DNA from: G963662265 sp963668545
GTDB lineage: Bacteria > Spirochaetota > Spirochaetia > CADAEX01
DNA length: 64,000 nt
Direction: 5' to 3'
NCBI GenBank assembly: GCA_963668545.1
Contig: OY764868.1
Location: 3,100,001 to 3,164,000 of the forward strand
Shown here: piece by piece, positions 33,260-41,615 of the stretch
Numbering within the stretch: position 1 is the first letter of the stretch
How the letters are laid out: each line of letters begins with the position of its first letter
The notes under the pieces: generated by a model
Databases searched by the model: none
Told to the model about the DNA's origin: nothing
What the model saw: the letters and a program-made list of their open reading frames with translations, nothing else
Program-made: the position numbers and the translations under genes

Positions 33260-33880
33260 TTATGCCTCCGCTTTTCCCTTAACCCCTTCGCTTAACAGCG
33301 CTGCCAGTTTGGGGTTCAGATAATCTGATAATACTTCTGCAATACCTTCAGCTGAAAAATTGTGATAAGCAGAACCGTCTTTCTCTGAAACAAGAAATCC
33401 TGCATCAAGGTTTTTGGAAGCTTTTACTTCAAAACCCTTTTTAATTTTGTCAGCAAGTTTTGCTTTCAGATTTTTTTCCACATTGTTAAGATCTTTTTCA
33501 GACACAAGAACCTGAATTTTTGACACATCCCCCTTCCAGGAGCTGATCAGCTTAACAATAGTTTCTTCAAGGACCTTTTCATCCATTGCAGAAGCAACTT
33601 CTTCTTTAATAATAATATCGAAAAGATCTGTAATTTGTTTCTGAAGATTTAAAACAAGGTCTCTACCTGCCTGTTTTAAAGCTTCCCCGCCAGTCTGTTC
33701 AGATTTTACAGCCTCTTCTTTTGCCTTTGCTGTAATCTGAGAAGCGTCGTTTTTCGCTTTTGCTACAATTTCTGCAGCTTTGGCTTCCGCATCTTTTACA
33801 ATCTGCGCAGCTTTTCCTTCAGCTGTTTCAACGCCGTCTTTCTTAATTTTTTCAATTAGTTCCTTAAGTTGGACTTCCAT
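33260..33880 (-). CDS. atpE: V-type ATP synthase subunit E (peripheral stalk)
   Basis: About 206 residues. The N-terminal 90 residues form an Ala/Lys/Glu-rich coiled coil (AAQIVKDAEAKAAEIVAKAK), and a globular C-terminal domain follows. The ATG at 33880 was chosen because GAGG lies about 9 nt upstream; another ATG two codons earlier (33886) is possible. It is first gene of the operon. No separate subunit G/H partner is visible, so E may pair with an unlinked coiled-coil protein. Confidence 0.88.
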   Translation of the reverse strand: MEVQLKELIEKIKKDGVETAEGKAAQIVKDAEAKAAEIVAKAKNDASQITAKAKEEAVKSEQTGGEALKQAGRDLVLNLQKQITDLFDIIIKEEVASAMDEKVLEETIVKLISSWKGDVSKIQVLVSEKDLNNVEKNLKAKLADKIKKGFEVKASKNLDAGFLVSEKDGSAYHNFSAEGIAEVLSDYLNPKLAALLSEGVKGKAEA

Positions 33881-33915
33881 TATCATCCTCGCACAGAGTC
33901 GTTATTTATATTTCA

Positions 33916-33943
33916 ATTTTAATAGCCCCCTGAAAAAAGTCAA
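33916..33943 (-). promoter_or_regulatory. Sigma-70-type promoter of the ATPase operon
   Basis: On the minus strand TTGACT (33943-33938), a 16-bp spacer and TAAAAT (33921-33916), about 36 bp before the atpE start codon. Confidence 0.65.
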
Positions 33944-34096
33944 GGTGAAAGAAAAGAAATAACAGGAGTTTTCAGAATAAACAAAAGCAGTTGCATTAAT
34001 TTACATAAAAATAATTTTATTGTGGGGAAATTCACAAAATAAAACTGCTATTATCAACTGCCTGAATCATGACAAAAGAGACTATCCGGTATTCTG

Positions 34097-35059
34097 TTAC
34101 AGAATAAGGAAAAGCCCGAAAATATAGACTGCTGCAATAAGAACAGTAAGCAGGGAGATCTTCCACAAACGGGGAAGCTTTCTGGCAGAAACCATATAAA
34201 GAAGAAGGGAAAGAATGAAAAAGTGAACTGCCGTAAGAACAGGAATCTCGTCACCTGCATCATAAAGCGACCTGCTGCTTTTTGACAGGAAATCAGCAAC
34301 TGAAAGAATGGAAAAATTAAAAATATTGCTTCCCAGAATATTTCCGATCCCCATTTCACTGCTTCCGATAATTATTGCAGAGACAGTAACAACAAGTTCA
34401 GGAAGCGAAGTGGCCCATGCAAGGAATATGGCACCTGATGTACCTGCGCTTAACCCGGTAAGAGTGCTTATCCTGTCTACAACCCCGGCAAGATAATAAC
34501 TGACAGCAACAAGAACAAGTATATATATCACAAGCAGTGCATAAAACAGGGGACCGGCATGGCCGGGGTCCCTTTTTCCACTTCTTTCATCAGAACTGTT
34601 CATTGTCAGGGCATTAATACTTGAAATAAAAAGGATAATAAGAAGAATGCTGTAAACAGAAATTTTTCCGATAAAAGGTTTCCCTGCAAAAAGTACAGAT
34701 GCAAAAAAAACTGATGTTGTAAGAAAACAGAACGACAGGGAGACAAGGCTTTCAACATCAAGGGCATTGTTCTTTTTCCTGAGAGAAAGAACAAAAAGAA
34801 GAGAAACCGCAAGTATAAAAAGGTTTGCGTTATTGCTCCCGATTATATTTCCTGCGCCGAGGTCCGGGTTATCAAGGAAGAGGGTTGCAGAAACAGTCGC
34901 AATAAGTTCCGGAAGAGATGTTGAAAAGCCAAGCAGTATAAAACCGACAATCCCCTTTCCGAATCCCTTTATTTCTGCAAGTCTGTCGGCTTTTTCGGAA
35001 AGCTTGTATCCAAAAAAGATTACCAGTATTGCTGTTACAGAAAATTCAACCCAGATCAT
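34097..35059 (-). CDS. CaCA-family Na+/Ca2+ exchanger-like protein (YrbG type)
   Basis: 320 residues from the ATG at 35059, which has AGGA at a good distance; the longer frame from a TTG at 35080 is less likely. About ten transmembrane helices in two inverted halves, each with the alpha-repeat: GFSTSLPELIATVSATL...GAGNIIGSNNANL and AWATSLPELVVTVSAIIIG...GIGNILGSNIFN. The conserved Glu in each LPEL pair and the GSN motifs form the cation site. It probably extrudes Ca2+ in exchange for Na+ or H+, which would fit a Na+-based energy economy. Confidence 0.9.
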   Translation of the reverse strand: MIWVEFSVTAILVIFFGYKLSEKADRLAEIKGFGKGIVGFILLGFSTSLPELIATVSATLFLDNPDLGAGNIIGSNNANLFILAVSLLFVLSLRKKNNALDVESLVSLSFCFLTTSVFFASVLFAGKPFIGKISVYSILLIILFISSINALTMNSSDERSGKRDPGHAGPLFYALLVIYILVLVAVSYYLAGVVDRISTLTGLSAGTSGAIFLAWATSLPELVVTVSAIIIGSSEMGIGNILGSNIFNFSILSVADFLSKSSRSLYDAGDEIPVLTAVHFFILSLLLYMVSARKLPRLWKISLLTVLIAAVYIFGLFLIL

Positions 35060-35183
35060 TTTACATCCTTTTAAATTCAATTATCAATGTTGTCATATTA
35101 TAATTTATTCAGACAATCTTTTAAATGAAAAGCTGATATATCCTCTCCTTTACAAGCACCAGCCTGTAAAGGCTCAATCATTT

Positions 35184-36074
35184 TCAGCTTCTATTAAAAT
35201 ATATAAAAAGTTTTTCAAAAGCAATAGAGCACGTAAATGTCATGAAAAAATAAAGAAGAGTAATTGTAATCCATATTTCAAAAGTGAGATAAGTGGAGGC
35301 CATAATTTCAAGGCCCTGGAATGTCAGTTCCTGGATCGAGATTACTGATACAATTGCAGAATCCTTAATTGTTGAAATAAACTGCCCTGCAAGGGGGGGG
35401 AGAATATTCCTCATAGCCTGCGGCAGTACGACATACCGGAGTATCTGAATTCTGTCAAGACCAAGTGCACGTGAAGCTTCCCACTGCCCCGGAGCAACAG
35501 AATTGATACCTGCCCGAACGATTTCTGTAATATAAGCACCTTCATATATACTCATCGTAATAACTGCAGATATAAAAGAAGAAAAAAGAGATGGCGAGAC
35601 AAAGAAAAAGGACAGAACTCTCTCTCCTGAATGGGTAAGGGAGGCGGCCCACTGCTCAATCCTGAAAAATTCAATGATATAGCTGCTGAAAAAGAAATAG
35701 AAAATAAAAACAAGTACTATCGGGGGGATATTTCGAACCAGCTGAACATAAAGCCAGCCTGATATCTTTGAAAAAATGCCGGAACTGCTTCTGATAATAC
35801 CCATAACTGTTCCGATAACAGTTGCAAGGATGGTTGACCATATACTTATTTTGAGTGTAACAAAAAATCCCAAAAGAAGAAGACCGGGGACAGTCCTTCC
35901 GCTTTCAGTTTCCTTTCTGAGAATATACTGGGGAAGTATCTCCCACCTCCACCTGTAGTGAAGCCCGGCCCTGATTCTGTAGAAAGCAAAAACAGAAGCC
36001 CCTGCAATCACAAGAAGTATAATAAAATCAATCCATGTAAAGCGGAGCCCTTTTCCATCAAGCTTTTTATTCAT
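35184..36074 (-). CDS. Polar amino-acid ABC transporter permease (second)
   Basis: 296 residues, HisM/GlnP type. After a first helix near residues 14-32 come about five more. The ATPase-contacting EAA loop reads VAPGQWEASRALGLDRIQIL at about 205-224. The family opening for the transport domain is GFFVTLKISIWSTILATVIG. Third gene of the set permease - binding protein - permease. The gene contains a run of eight C residues (plus-strand G at 35393-35400) within the LPPLAG codons. Confidence 0.9.
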   Translation of the reverse strand: MNKKLDGKGLRFTWIDFIILLVIAGASVFAFYRIRAGLHYRWRWEILPQYILRKETESGRTVPGLLLLGFFVTLKISIWSTILATVIGTVMGIIRSSSGIFSKISGWLYVQLVRNIPPIVLVFIFYFFFSSYIIEFFRIEQWAASLTHSGERVLSFFFVSPSLFSSFISAVITMSIYEGAYITEIVRAGINSVAPGQWEASRALGLDRIQILRYVVLPQAMRNILPPLAGQFISTIKDSAIVSVISIQELTFQGLEIMASTYLTFEIWITITLLYFFMTFTCSIAFEKLFIYFNRS

Positions 36075-36106
36075 ATCAGGTATCTTCCGTTTCAGTTCAT
36101 AAATCG

Positions 36107-36138
36107 CCTGTCAGCTCTCCGGATGGAGGGCTGACAGG
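36107..36138 (-). other. Strong intercistronic hairpin in the ABC transporter operon
   Basis: Arms CCTGTCAGC and GCTGACAGG (36107-36115 with 36130-36138), extended by CTCC/GGAG around a GGAT loop. On the coding (minus) strand no T run follows. It most likely protects the upstream binding-protein mRNA and lowers expression of the second permease. Confidence 0.65.
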
Positions 36139-36156
36139 TGTTTTAATCAGATAAGT

Positions 36157-36978
36157 CTATTCAATCAGTGATGCCCAGTCCCTTGTATTGAACCAGTATC
36201 TCTTTGTCTCCCAAAGCCAGCCTTCAGAATCTACCACTGTTATCCAGCTGTTGAAAAAGTTAAGTGTATCCACATCTCCCTTACGGAGAGCAAACCCGAT
36301 AGGTTCTCTTGTAAAGTTTTCCTCAAAAGGAAGATAAAGCTTATCAGGATATTTCAGGGCCTGATATGCCGGAAGAGGGGCTGATGCGACAACAGCATCT
36401 GCCCTGCTGTTAAGGAGTTCCTGCACAGCCTGTGATTCATCATCAAAAAGCTTGAGCTCTGCATCAGGCATCATTTTTTTAACAGCTGTGGCAGCTGTGG
36501 TACCAATCCTTGCTGCTATAACTATACCCTTTTTATTGAAATCTTCTATTTTAGTCAGTCCCGGAACTGATTTTCTGCTGGCAACAATAGACATCCCTGT
36601 ATAATCATAAGGTATTGAAAAATTAACCTTGAGATTCCTTTCAGGCCTTATCCCCATCCCCCCTATAATTACATCAAATTTACCTGTAAGAAGGGCAGGA
36701 ATTATTCCCGACCATTTAGTAGGGACAAACTCAATTTCAACACCCATATCCTTTGCAAGGCGCCTGGCAACGTCAATTTCAAATCCCACCAGATTCCCGT
36801 CCTTGTCTTTCATTGCCCAGGGAACAAATGTAGACATCCCGACCTTGAGTGTCCCCCGCTGCTGTATCTCATCAATAAGGCTGGTCTGTATAAAACCGTC
36901 TGACTGATCTGCCTTTCCCGAGCATGATACCAGGAATACGGAAATTACTGCCAATAATATCAATACTGTTTTTTTCAC
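36157..36978 (-). CDS. Polar amino-acid ABC transporter substrate-binding lipoprotein
   Basis: 273 residues. Lipoprotein signal VISVFLVSCSGK (lipid Cys at about residue 19), then a family 3 solute-binding fold: GTLKVGMSTFVPWAMKDKDG, LVGFEIDVARRLAKDMGVE, FDVIIGGMGIRPERN, RADAVVASAPLPAYQAL. It captures a polar amino acid or related ligand at the cell surface or periplasm and passes it to the flanking permeases. Confidence 0.92.
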   Translation of the reverse strand: MKKTVLILLAVISVFLVSCSGKADQSDGFIQTSLIDEIQQRGTLKVGMSTFVPWAMKDKDGNLVGFEIDVARRLAKDMGVEIEFVPTKWSGIIPALLTGKFDVIIGGMGIRPERNLKVNFSIPYDYTGMSIVASRKSVPGLTKIEDFNKKGIVIAARIGTTAATAVKKMMPDAELKLFDDESQAVQELLNSRADAVVASAPLPAYQALKYPDKLYLPFEENFTREPIGFALRKGDVDTLNFFNSWITVVDSEGWLWETKRYWFNTRDWASLIE

Positions 36979-37070
36979 TTTTTAACTCCTTTTAAATGCT
37001 TCCTGCATTTCTTACTGCCTGTACCAGGCTGCATAAAGCATATTAAATCTATACTATTAAGATAGGATAA

Positions 37071-37904
37071 TCAGCATTCAGAATCAAACATTTTTTTATC
37101 TGTTTTCCTGTTAAGCCTTCTTTCAAGAAAATTTACAAATTCACTCAATCCAGTTGTCACAGCAAGATAGACAGCAGCAACTGTAAACCATATTTCAAAA
37201 GTAAGAAATGTGTCTGCTACAATTTCCTGCCCCCTCATAGTCAGATCATAAATAGCAATTGTGCTGACAAGAGAGGAATCCTTTATAAGTGAAATAATCT
37301 GGCTCACAAGAATGGGTAGACTCTGGCGTAAGGCCTGCGGGAGAATAATTCTTAAGTATATTGAAAATCTGCCCATTGCAAGGCTTTCTGCTGCTTCCCA
37401 CTGTCCTCTGGGAACAGCAAGTATCCCTGCCCTTATAATTTCCGAGGTATAGGCCCCCTCAAAGAGGGAAAGGGCAAGTACAGCTGAAGCAAACGCTGAT
37501 ATATTAAAGATAGGAGAAACCACAAAATAGATAAAAAAAAGCTGAATAAGAAGAGGGGTATTCCTTACCGCCTCAAGATAAAACCTTGATGTGAATCTGG
37601 CCATTACAGAGTCTGACAGTCTCATTACTGCAGAAACAAGCCCGAACAGCATGGTAAGTATAAGGCTTACTGAAGAGATCTCAAATGTAACAAAAAGACC
37701 TTTCAAAAGGGGTCCCGGATGAAATCCGGTTTCGTTGAAAGAAAAAAGGTATTTCCTGACCCTGAACCACTGCCAGTCATACTGAAGAGTTCCTGCCCCC
37801 TCGGCAATTATATACACCATAAAAGCTGCAAATAGAATAAATTTGATTAAATCTTTTATCCTGCAGTCAAGACTGTTAAACATTTTTAAAACATTATTAT
37901 TCAC
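37071..37904 (-). CDS. Polar amino-acid ABC transporter permease (first)
   Basis: 277 residues, HisM/GlnP type. The transport domain begins GLFVTFEISSVSLILTMLFG; the EAA loop is VPRGQWEAAESLAMGRFSIY. It is related to, but clearly different from, the permease at 35184-36074, so the pair probably forms a heterodimer. The operon starts here. No ATP-binding subunit gene is found next to it. Confidence 0.9.
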   Translation of the reverse strand: MNNNVLKMFNSLDCRIKDLIKFILFAAFMVYIIAEGAGTLQYDWQWFRVRKYLFSFNETGFHPGPLLKGLFVTFEISSVSLILTMLFGLVSAVMRLSDSVMARFTSRFYLEAVRNTPLLIQLFFIYFVVSPIFNISAFASAVLALSLFEGAYTSEIIRAGILAVPRGQWEAAESLAMGRFSIYLRIILPQALRQSLPILVSQIISLIKDSSLVSTIAIYDLTMRGQEIVADTFLTFEIWFTVAAVYLAVTTGLSEFVNFLERRLNRKTDKKMFDSEC

Positions 37905-38126
37905 AAAAATTCACCGCCATTATTTTATTTCCGCCATATCCAATAAAAATATCAGAAATTCAAGTTATTGGGTTTTTAATTACCTTCTACAGTTAATAAT
38001 TATAATATAAGTATTTCATGCCAAATATTCATAAAATAGACTACAGAATCTTATTATTCATTGTAACTAGCACTATAATAGATTATAACTTTAAATATAG
38101 AGAAAAATTAGGATAACATATTCATT

Positions 38127-39587
38127 ATGGCAATACCAGTTAAAAGAATGTCAAACAGGTTTTATCCCGACCCTAAAAGGGTCATCACCCGCTTCTACCT
38201 GCCGGGGGGAAATGAAAGAGGTGAATATATAATAAAAAAAGTACTTGCCCTTTCAGAGGATGAAGTTAAAAATATCCTTAAACGGACACTGGGACACTTT
38301 GCACACAGACATAGAAACATTACAAAGATTTTTGACAGACATTTCAACTATATCGCACATATTCTGAAGGATCTTAATGTATCTCAGAAATCTCTTTCCC
38401 CGGAAAGAAAGCTTCTAATAGGTTCATATTTCTCCCACGAATATTCGATTGAATCTGCTGCGTTCTTCAACCCCTCCATTATAGAAGACCCTGATCAATC
38501 TCACCTTGAAGAAGGGGATAAAAGAATTATAGCCAGCTTCCGGGCAACCGGAGAAGGACATATTTCCTCAATAGTGTTCAGAAGTGGGATAATAGATAAA
38601 AATAATAATATTAGTTTTAAACCGGTCAATGATTATGTGGAGCAACCGGAAATTATAAAAAAATCATTATATAATAAAAATCAGTTTAATATAAAACTGG
38701 AGGAAATGGATATTCACAAAGATATTATTGAGCTGATAATGAAAAGGCTTGGTGAAAATTTTTCCTATAATGAACTCCAGGAAAGTATACATCAGTGTGT
38801 TAAGGATGTGAAATTATCATACTCAAAGAAAAATGTTATCAATTCCCTGGTCTGGCTTGCAAACGCTCATTACGAAATGACATTTTCTCTTGATACAGCT
38901 ATTTCTGAACGGGTAATATTTCCTGTTTCTGGTGCAGAAAAAAACGGTATTGAAGATGCCAGATTTGTTAAATTTACAGAGGAGGATGGCAGTGTAAACT
39001 ATTATGCCACATTTACGGCTTACAATGGATTTGCCATATTGCCTAAAATACTGACAACAAAGGATTTTTATCATTTTGCTGTAAAGCCGCTGCTTGGAAA
39101 CTGCGCACAAAACAAAGGGATGGCTCTTTTCCCCAGGAAAATAAATGGACAATATGCAATGGTCTCACGTATAGACGGTGTGAGTAATTACATCATGTTT
39201 TCGAAAAATATCCAGGAATGGCAGCAGGCAAAAAAAATAGAGGAACCAAAGTATCCATGGGAATTCGTTCAGATGGGAAACTGCGGATCTCCGGTTGAAT
39301 CAGAAAAAGGATGGCTGCTTATAACACATGGAGTTGGTCCAATGAGAGAATACTGCCTGGGAATTACTCTTCTTGATCTTGAAAATCCGGAAAAGGTTCT
39401 TTGTCAGCTGGAAGAACCTCTTTTAATACCGAATGATGAAGAAAGAGAAGGATATGTTCCCAATGTGGTGTATTCATGCGGATCATTAATTCACAATAAT
39501 GAACTTATAATTCCATATGGAATGTCAGATTCAGCATCATCATTTGCATCAGTATCTCTTGACAAACTGTTTGCTAAACTCTCCTGA
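38127..39587 (+). CDS. GH130-like glycoside phosphorylase/hydrolase (large type)
   Basis: 486 residues. A GH130-type five-bladed propeller begins near residue 110 (SIESAAFFNPSIIED, IIASFRATGEGHISSIVFR). It carries the GxED(P/A)R motif as GIEDAR with candidate proton-donor Asp277, plus NCGSPVESEKGWLLITHGVG and EREGYVPNVVYSCG. The N-terminal 105 residues are an added helical region. GH130 enzymes phosphorolyse or hydrolyse beta-mannosides. Its 3' end overlaps the convergent glycosyltransferase by 14 bp. Mannose specificity is family knowledge, not shown here. Confidence 0.85.
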   Translation: MAIPVKRMSNRFYPDPKRVITRFYLPGGNERGEYIIKKVLALSEDEVKNILKRTLGHFAHRHRNITKIFDRHFNYIAHILKDLNVSQKSLSPERKLLIGSYFSHEYSIESAAFFNPSIIEDPDQSHLEEGDKRIIASFRATGEGHISSIVFRSGIIDKNNNISFKPVNDYVEQPEIIKKSLYNKNQFNIKLEEMDIHKDIIELIMKRLGENFSYNELQESIHQCVKDVKLSYSKKNVINSLVWLANAHYEMTFSLDTAISERVIFPVSGAEKNGIEDARFVKFTEEDGSVNYYATFTAYNGFAILPKILTTKDFYHFAVKPLLGNCAQNKGMALFPRKINGQYAMVSRIDGVSNYIMFSKNIQEWQQAKKIEEPKYPWEFVQMGNCGSPVESEKGWLLITHGVGPMREYCLGITLLDLENPEKVLCQLEEPLLIPNDEEREGYVPNVVYSCGSLIHNNELIIPYGMSDSASSFASVSLDKLFAKLS

Positions 39588-40599
39588 TCCGACCATATAG
39601 GATTTCACGATACAAAGCAATATAATTGCTAACCATTTTTTCCTGCGAGAATTTATCCTCAGACCAGCTTCTGCAAAATAATCTTTCAATTGATTTAATG
39701 CTTTTTAAAGCCTCTACTGCTTCATCAACTGTCTTAACTAGAAATCCGGTTTTCCCGTCTTTGATTAATTCAGGCATTGATCCTTTATTGAATGCAACAA
39801 CAGGAGTTCCGCAGAGCATGGATTCAGCAACACTTAAACCAAACGGCTCATTAAAGTTAACAGGGTGAAGCAGTGCAAATGCACCACCAAGCAGGCTGTC
39901 CCTCTTTTCAGGTCCTGAATGGCCTACGAAAACAATGTCATCGTTATTTAAAAACGGTTCCACTTTTTCCCTGAAATAATTTTCATCCTGAATAATACCG
40001 GAAATGATAAGCCTCATCCCGGCTTTTATTGCAATCCTGATAGCTTCAGCAGTCCCCTTATCACTGTGAATTCTGCCAAAATAAAGCAAATATTCCCCTG
40101 CATCTTCAACAAAAGTAAAATCCTCAAGCTTCAATCCGTTATAAATAGTAGCTGCATAATCAAGCTCAGGACATCTGTCTGAATTACTGATAGAGACATA
40201 ATAGGAACTGTCATTGTATTTTTTATATACAGGAATAATTTTTGGAGAAGAAAAGCCGTGTATAGTTGTAACAAGAGGAGTTTTAATCAGAGAGGAATAT
40301 GTAAGAGGAAGAAAATCATAGTTATTGTGAATAATATCAAATTCTGCAGCATTCTCCATCAGGTTTGCAATATGAAGAGATTCCCAAACCTTTGGATCAA
40401 GAGATTTATCTTCTTCATATGGAGTTTTACATATATATTTCAATTTTCCAGTTGTGATTGAATCACCACTTGCAAAAAGTGTGACATCAATCCCTCTATC
40501 AGCAAGCCCTTCAGCTATGTTTGATGAAACCTGCTCCCAGGGACCATAGTGCCGGGGAGGAGTTCTCCAGCATATTGGTGATAATACAGCTACTTTCAT
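39574..40599 (-). CDS. GT4-family glycosyltransferase
   Basis: 341 residues, GT-B fold. The N-terminal acceptor domain begins VAVLSPICWRTPPRHYGPWE, with a glycine-poor loop where many GT4 enzymes have GG. The C-terminal donor domain has YFGRIHSDKGTAEAI and the retaining-GT4 signature NEPFGLSVAESMLCGTPVVA with both Glu residues. Soluble, no signal peptide. It belongs to the carbohydrate module with two GH130 proteins and a second GT4; donor and acceptor are unknown. Confidence 0.88.
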   Translation of the reverse strand: MKVAVLSPICWRTPPRHYGPWEQVSSNIAEGLADRGIDVTLFASGDSITTGKLKYICKTPYEEDKSLDPKVWESLHIANLMENAAEFDIIHNNYDFLPLTYSSLIKTPLVTTIHGFSSPKIIPVYKKYNDSSYYVSISNSDRCPELDYAATIYNGLKLEDFTFVEDAGEYLLYFGRIHSDKGTAEAIRIAIKAGMRLIISGIIQDENYFREKVEPFLNNDDIVFVGHSGPEKRDSLLGGAFALLHPVNFNEPFGLSVAESMLCGTPVVAFNKGSMPELIKDGKTGFLVKTVDEAVEALKSIKSIERLFCRSWSEDKFSQEKMVSNYIALYREILYGRIRRV

Positions 40600-40675
40600 A
40601 TTTCAATTCTCCTTCATTTTCTATCTGAATTATCCGGAAAAACTGAAAATTGTTTAGATACTCAGTTATTCAACA

Positions 40676-41605
40676 TTAGATTGGAGATCTCGAGTTGTTA
40701 AGGCAAAGAGAAACAAGCTCATCAATCTGAGCTGTTCCGACACACATTACAGAATCCGCCCCTCCCCAGTAGATCTTTACATTTCCATCCCCTTCAGGAA
40801 CTGCTCCGCAGGTAAATACCACATTATGAACATATCCGGTAACTTCATATACCTCTTCCGGCTGCAGTATCCAGCTGTCACCTACCCCGATAATAATCGA
40901 CGGATCATTAAGATCATGAAGTGCAGCACCAATCCTGTAAACACAGCCGTCCATAGTAGGAAATACTCCGTGGTAGATATGCAGCCACCCCGCTTTTGTT
41001 TTAAAGGGAGGAGCCCCGGGGCCTATTTTCATCTCATCCCAGTGATATTTAACAGGTTTCATAATTACCCTGGACTCTCCCCAAAATCGCAAATCTGGAG
41101 AATAGGATATCCATATCGACCAGGGGCTGATTTCAGAGTGAGGTCTGTCAAGTCTGGCATAAAGGCCGTTAAATTTCTCGGGAAAAATTACAATGTTTCT
41201 GTAATCTGCTTCTGTTATAAGAGAAAAACGTTCAACTGTTTTGAAATCTTTTGTCTTTGCAAGTGCAATTCGCACACCATGCCGGGAATATGCACTGTAG
41301 GTTATGAGATACTCACCACCAACAAATGTTATCCGGGGATCCTCTATACCATACTCTTCATATTCCTTAAAAATTCCGGTTTCTGCCGGGATCATAAAAG
41401 GTTTATCTGAAACACTGAAATGGTACCCGTCGTCACTTTCAGCAAGGCCCAGAATACTCCTGCCATTATGTAAATGGGAGCGGAATATCATTATATATCT
41501 GCCCTCATACTTAACAACACCTGCATTATGAACTGTTGAAACAGGATATGGAACATCTTTCTTTGTTAAAACAGGATTTCCTTCAAATCTGTTTATCAGA
41601 GCCAT
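40676..41605 (-). CDS. GH130-family mannoside phosphorylase-like protein (compact type)
   Basis: 309 residues from the ATG at 41605, which follows a GGAGGA and gives the usual family N-terminus (ALINRFEGNPVLTKKD). The open frame reaches 41632, where it would overlap the upstream gene. Motifs: YIMIFRSHLHNGRSILGLAE, YGIEDPRITFVGGEYLITY (general acid Asp in the ED pair), and KTKAGWLHIYHGVFPT. Family chemistry is phosphorolysis of a beta-mannoside to mannose 1-phosphate. It follows the large GT4 gene closely, so synthesis and breakdown of one glycan may be co-expressed. Confidence 0.88.
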   Translation of the reverse strand: MALINRFEGNPVLTKKDVPYPVSTVHNAGVVKYEGRYIMIFRSHLHNGRSILGLAESDDGYHFSVSDKPFMIPAETGIFKEYEEYGIEDPRITFVGGEYLITYSAYSRHGVRIALAKTKDFKTVERFSLITEADYRNIVIFPEKFNGLYARLDRPHSEISPWSIWISYSPDLRFWGESRVIMKPVKYHWDEMKIGPGAPPFKTKAGWLHIYHGVFPTMDGCVYRIGAALHDLNDPSIIIGVGDSWILQPEEVYEVTGYVHNVVFTCGAVPEGDGNVKIYWGGADSVMCVGTAQIDELVSLCLNNSRSPI

Positions 41606-41615
41606 TCCTCCCCCC

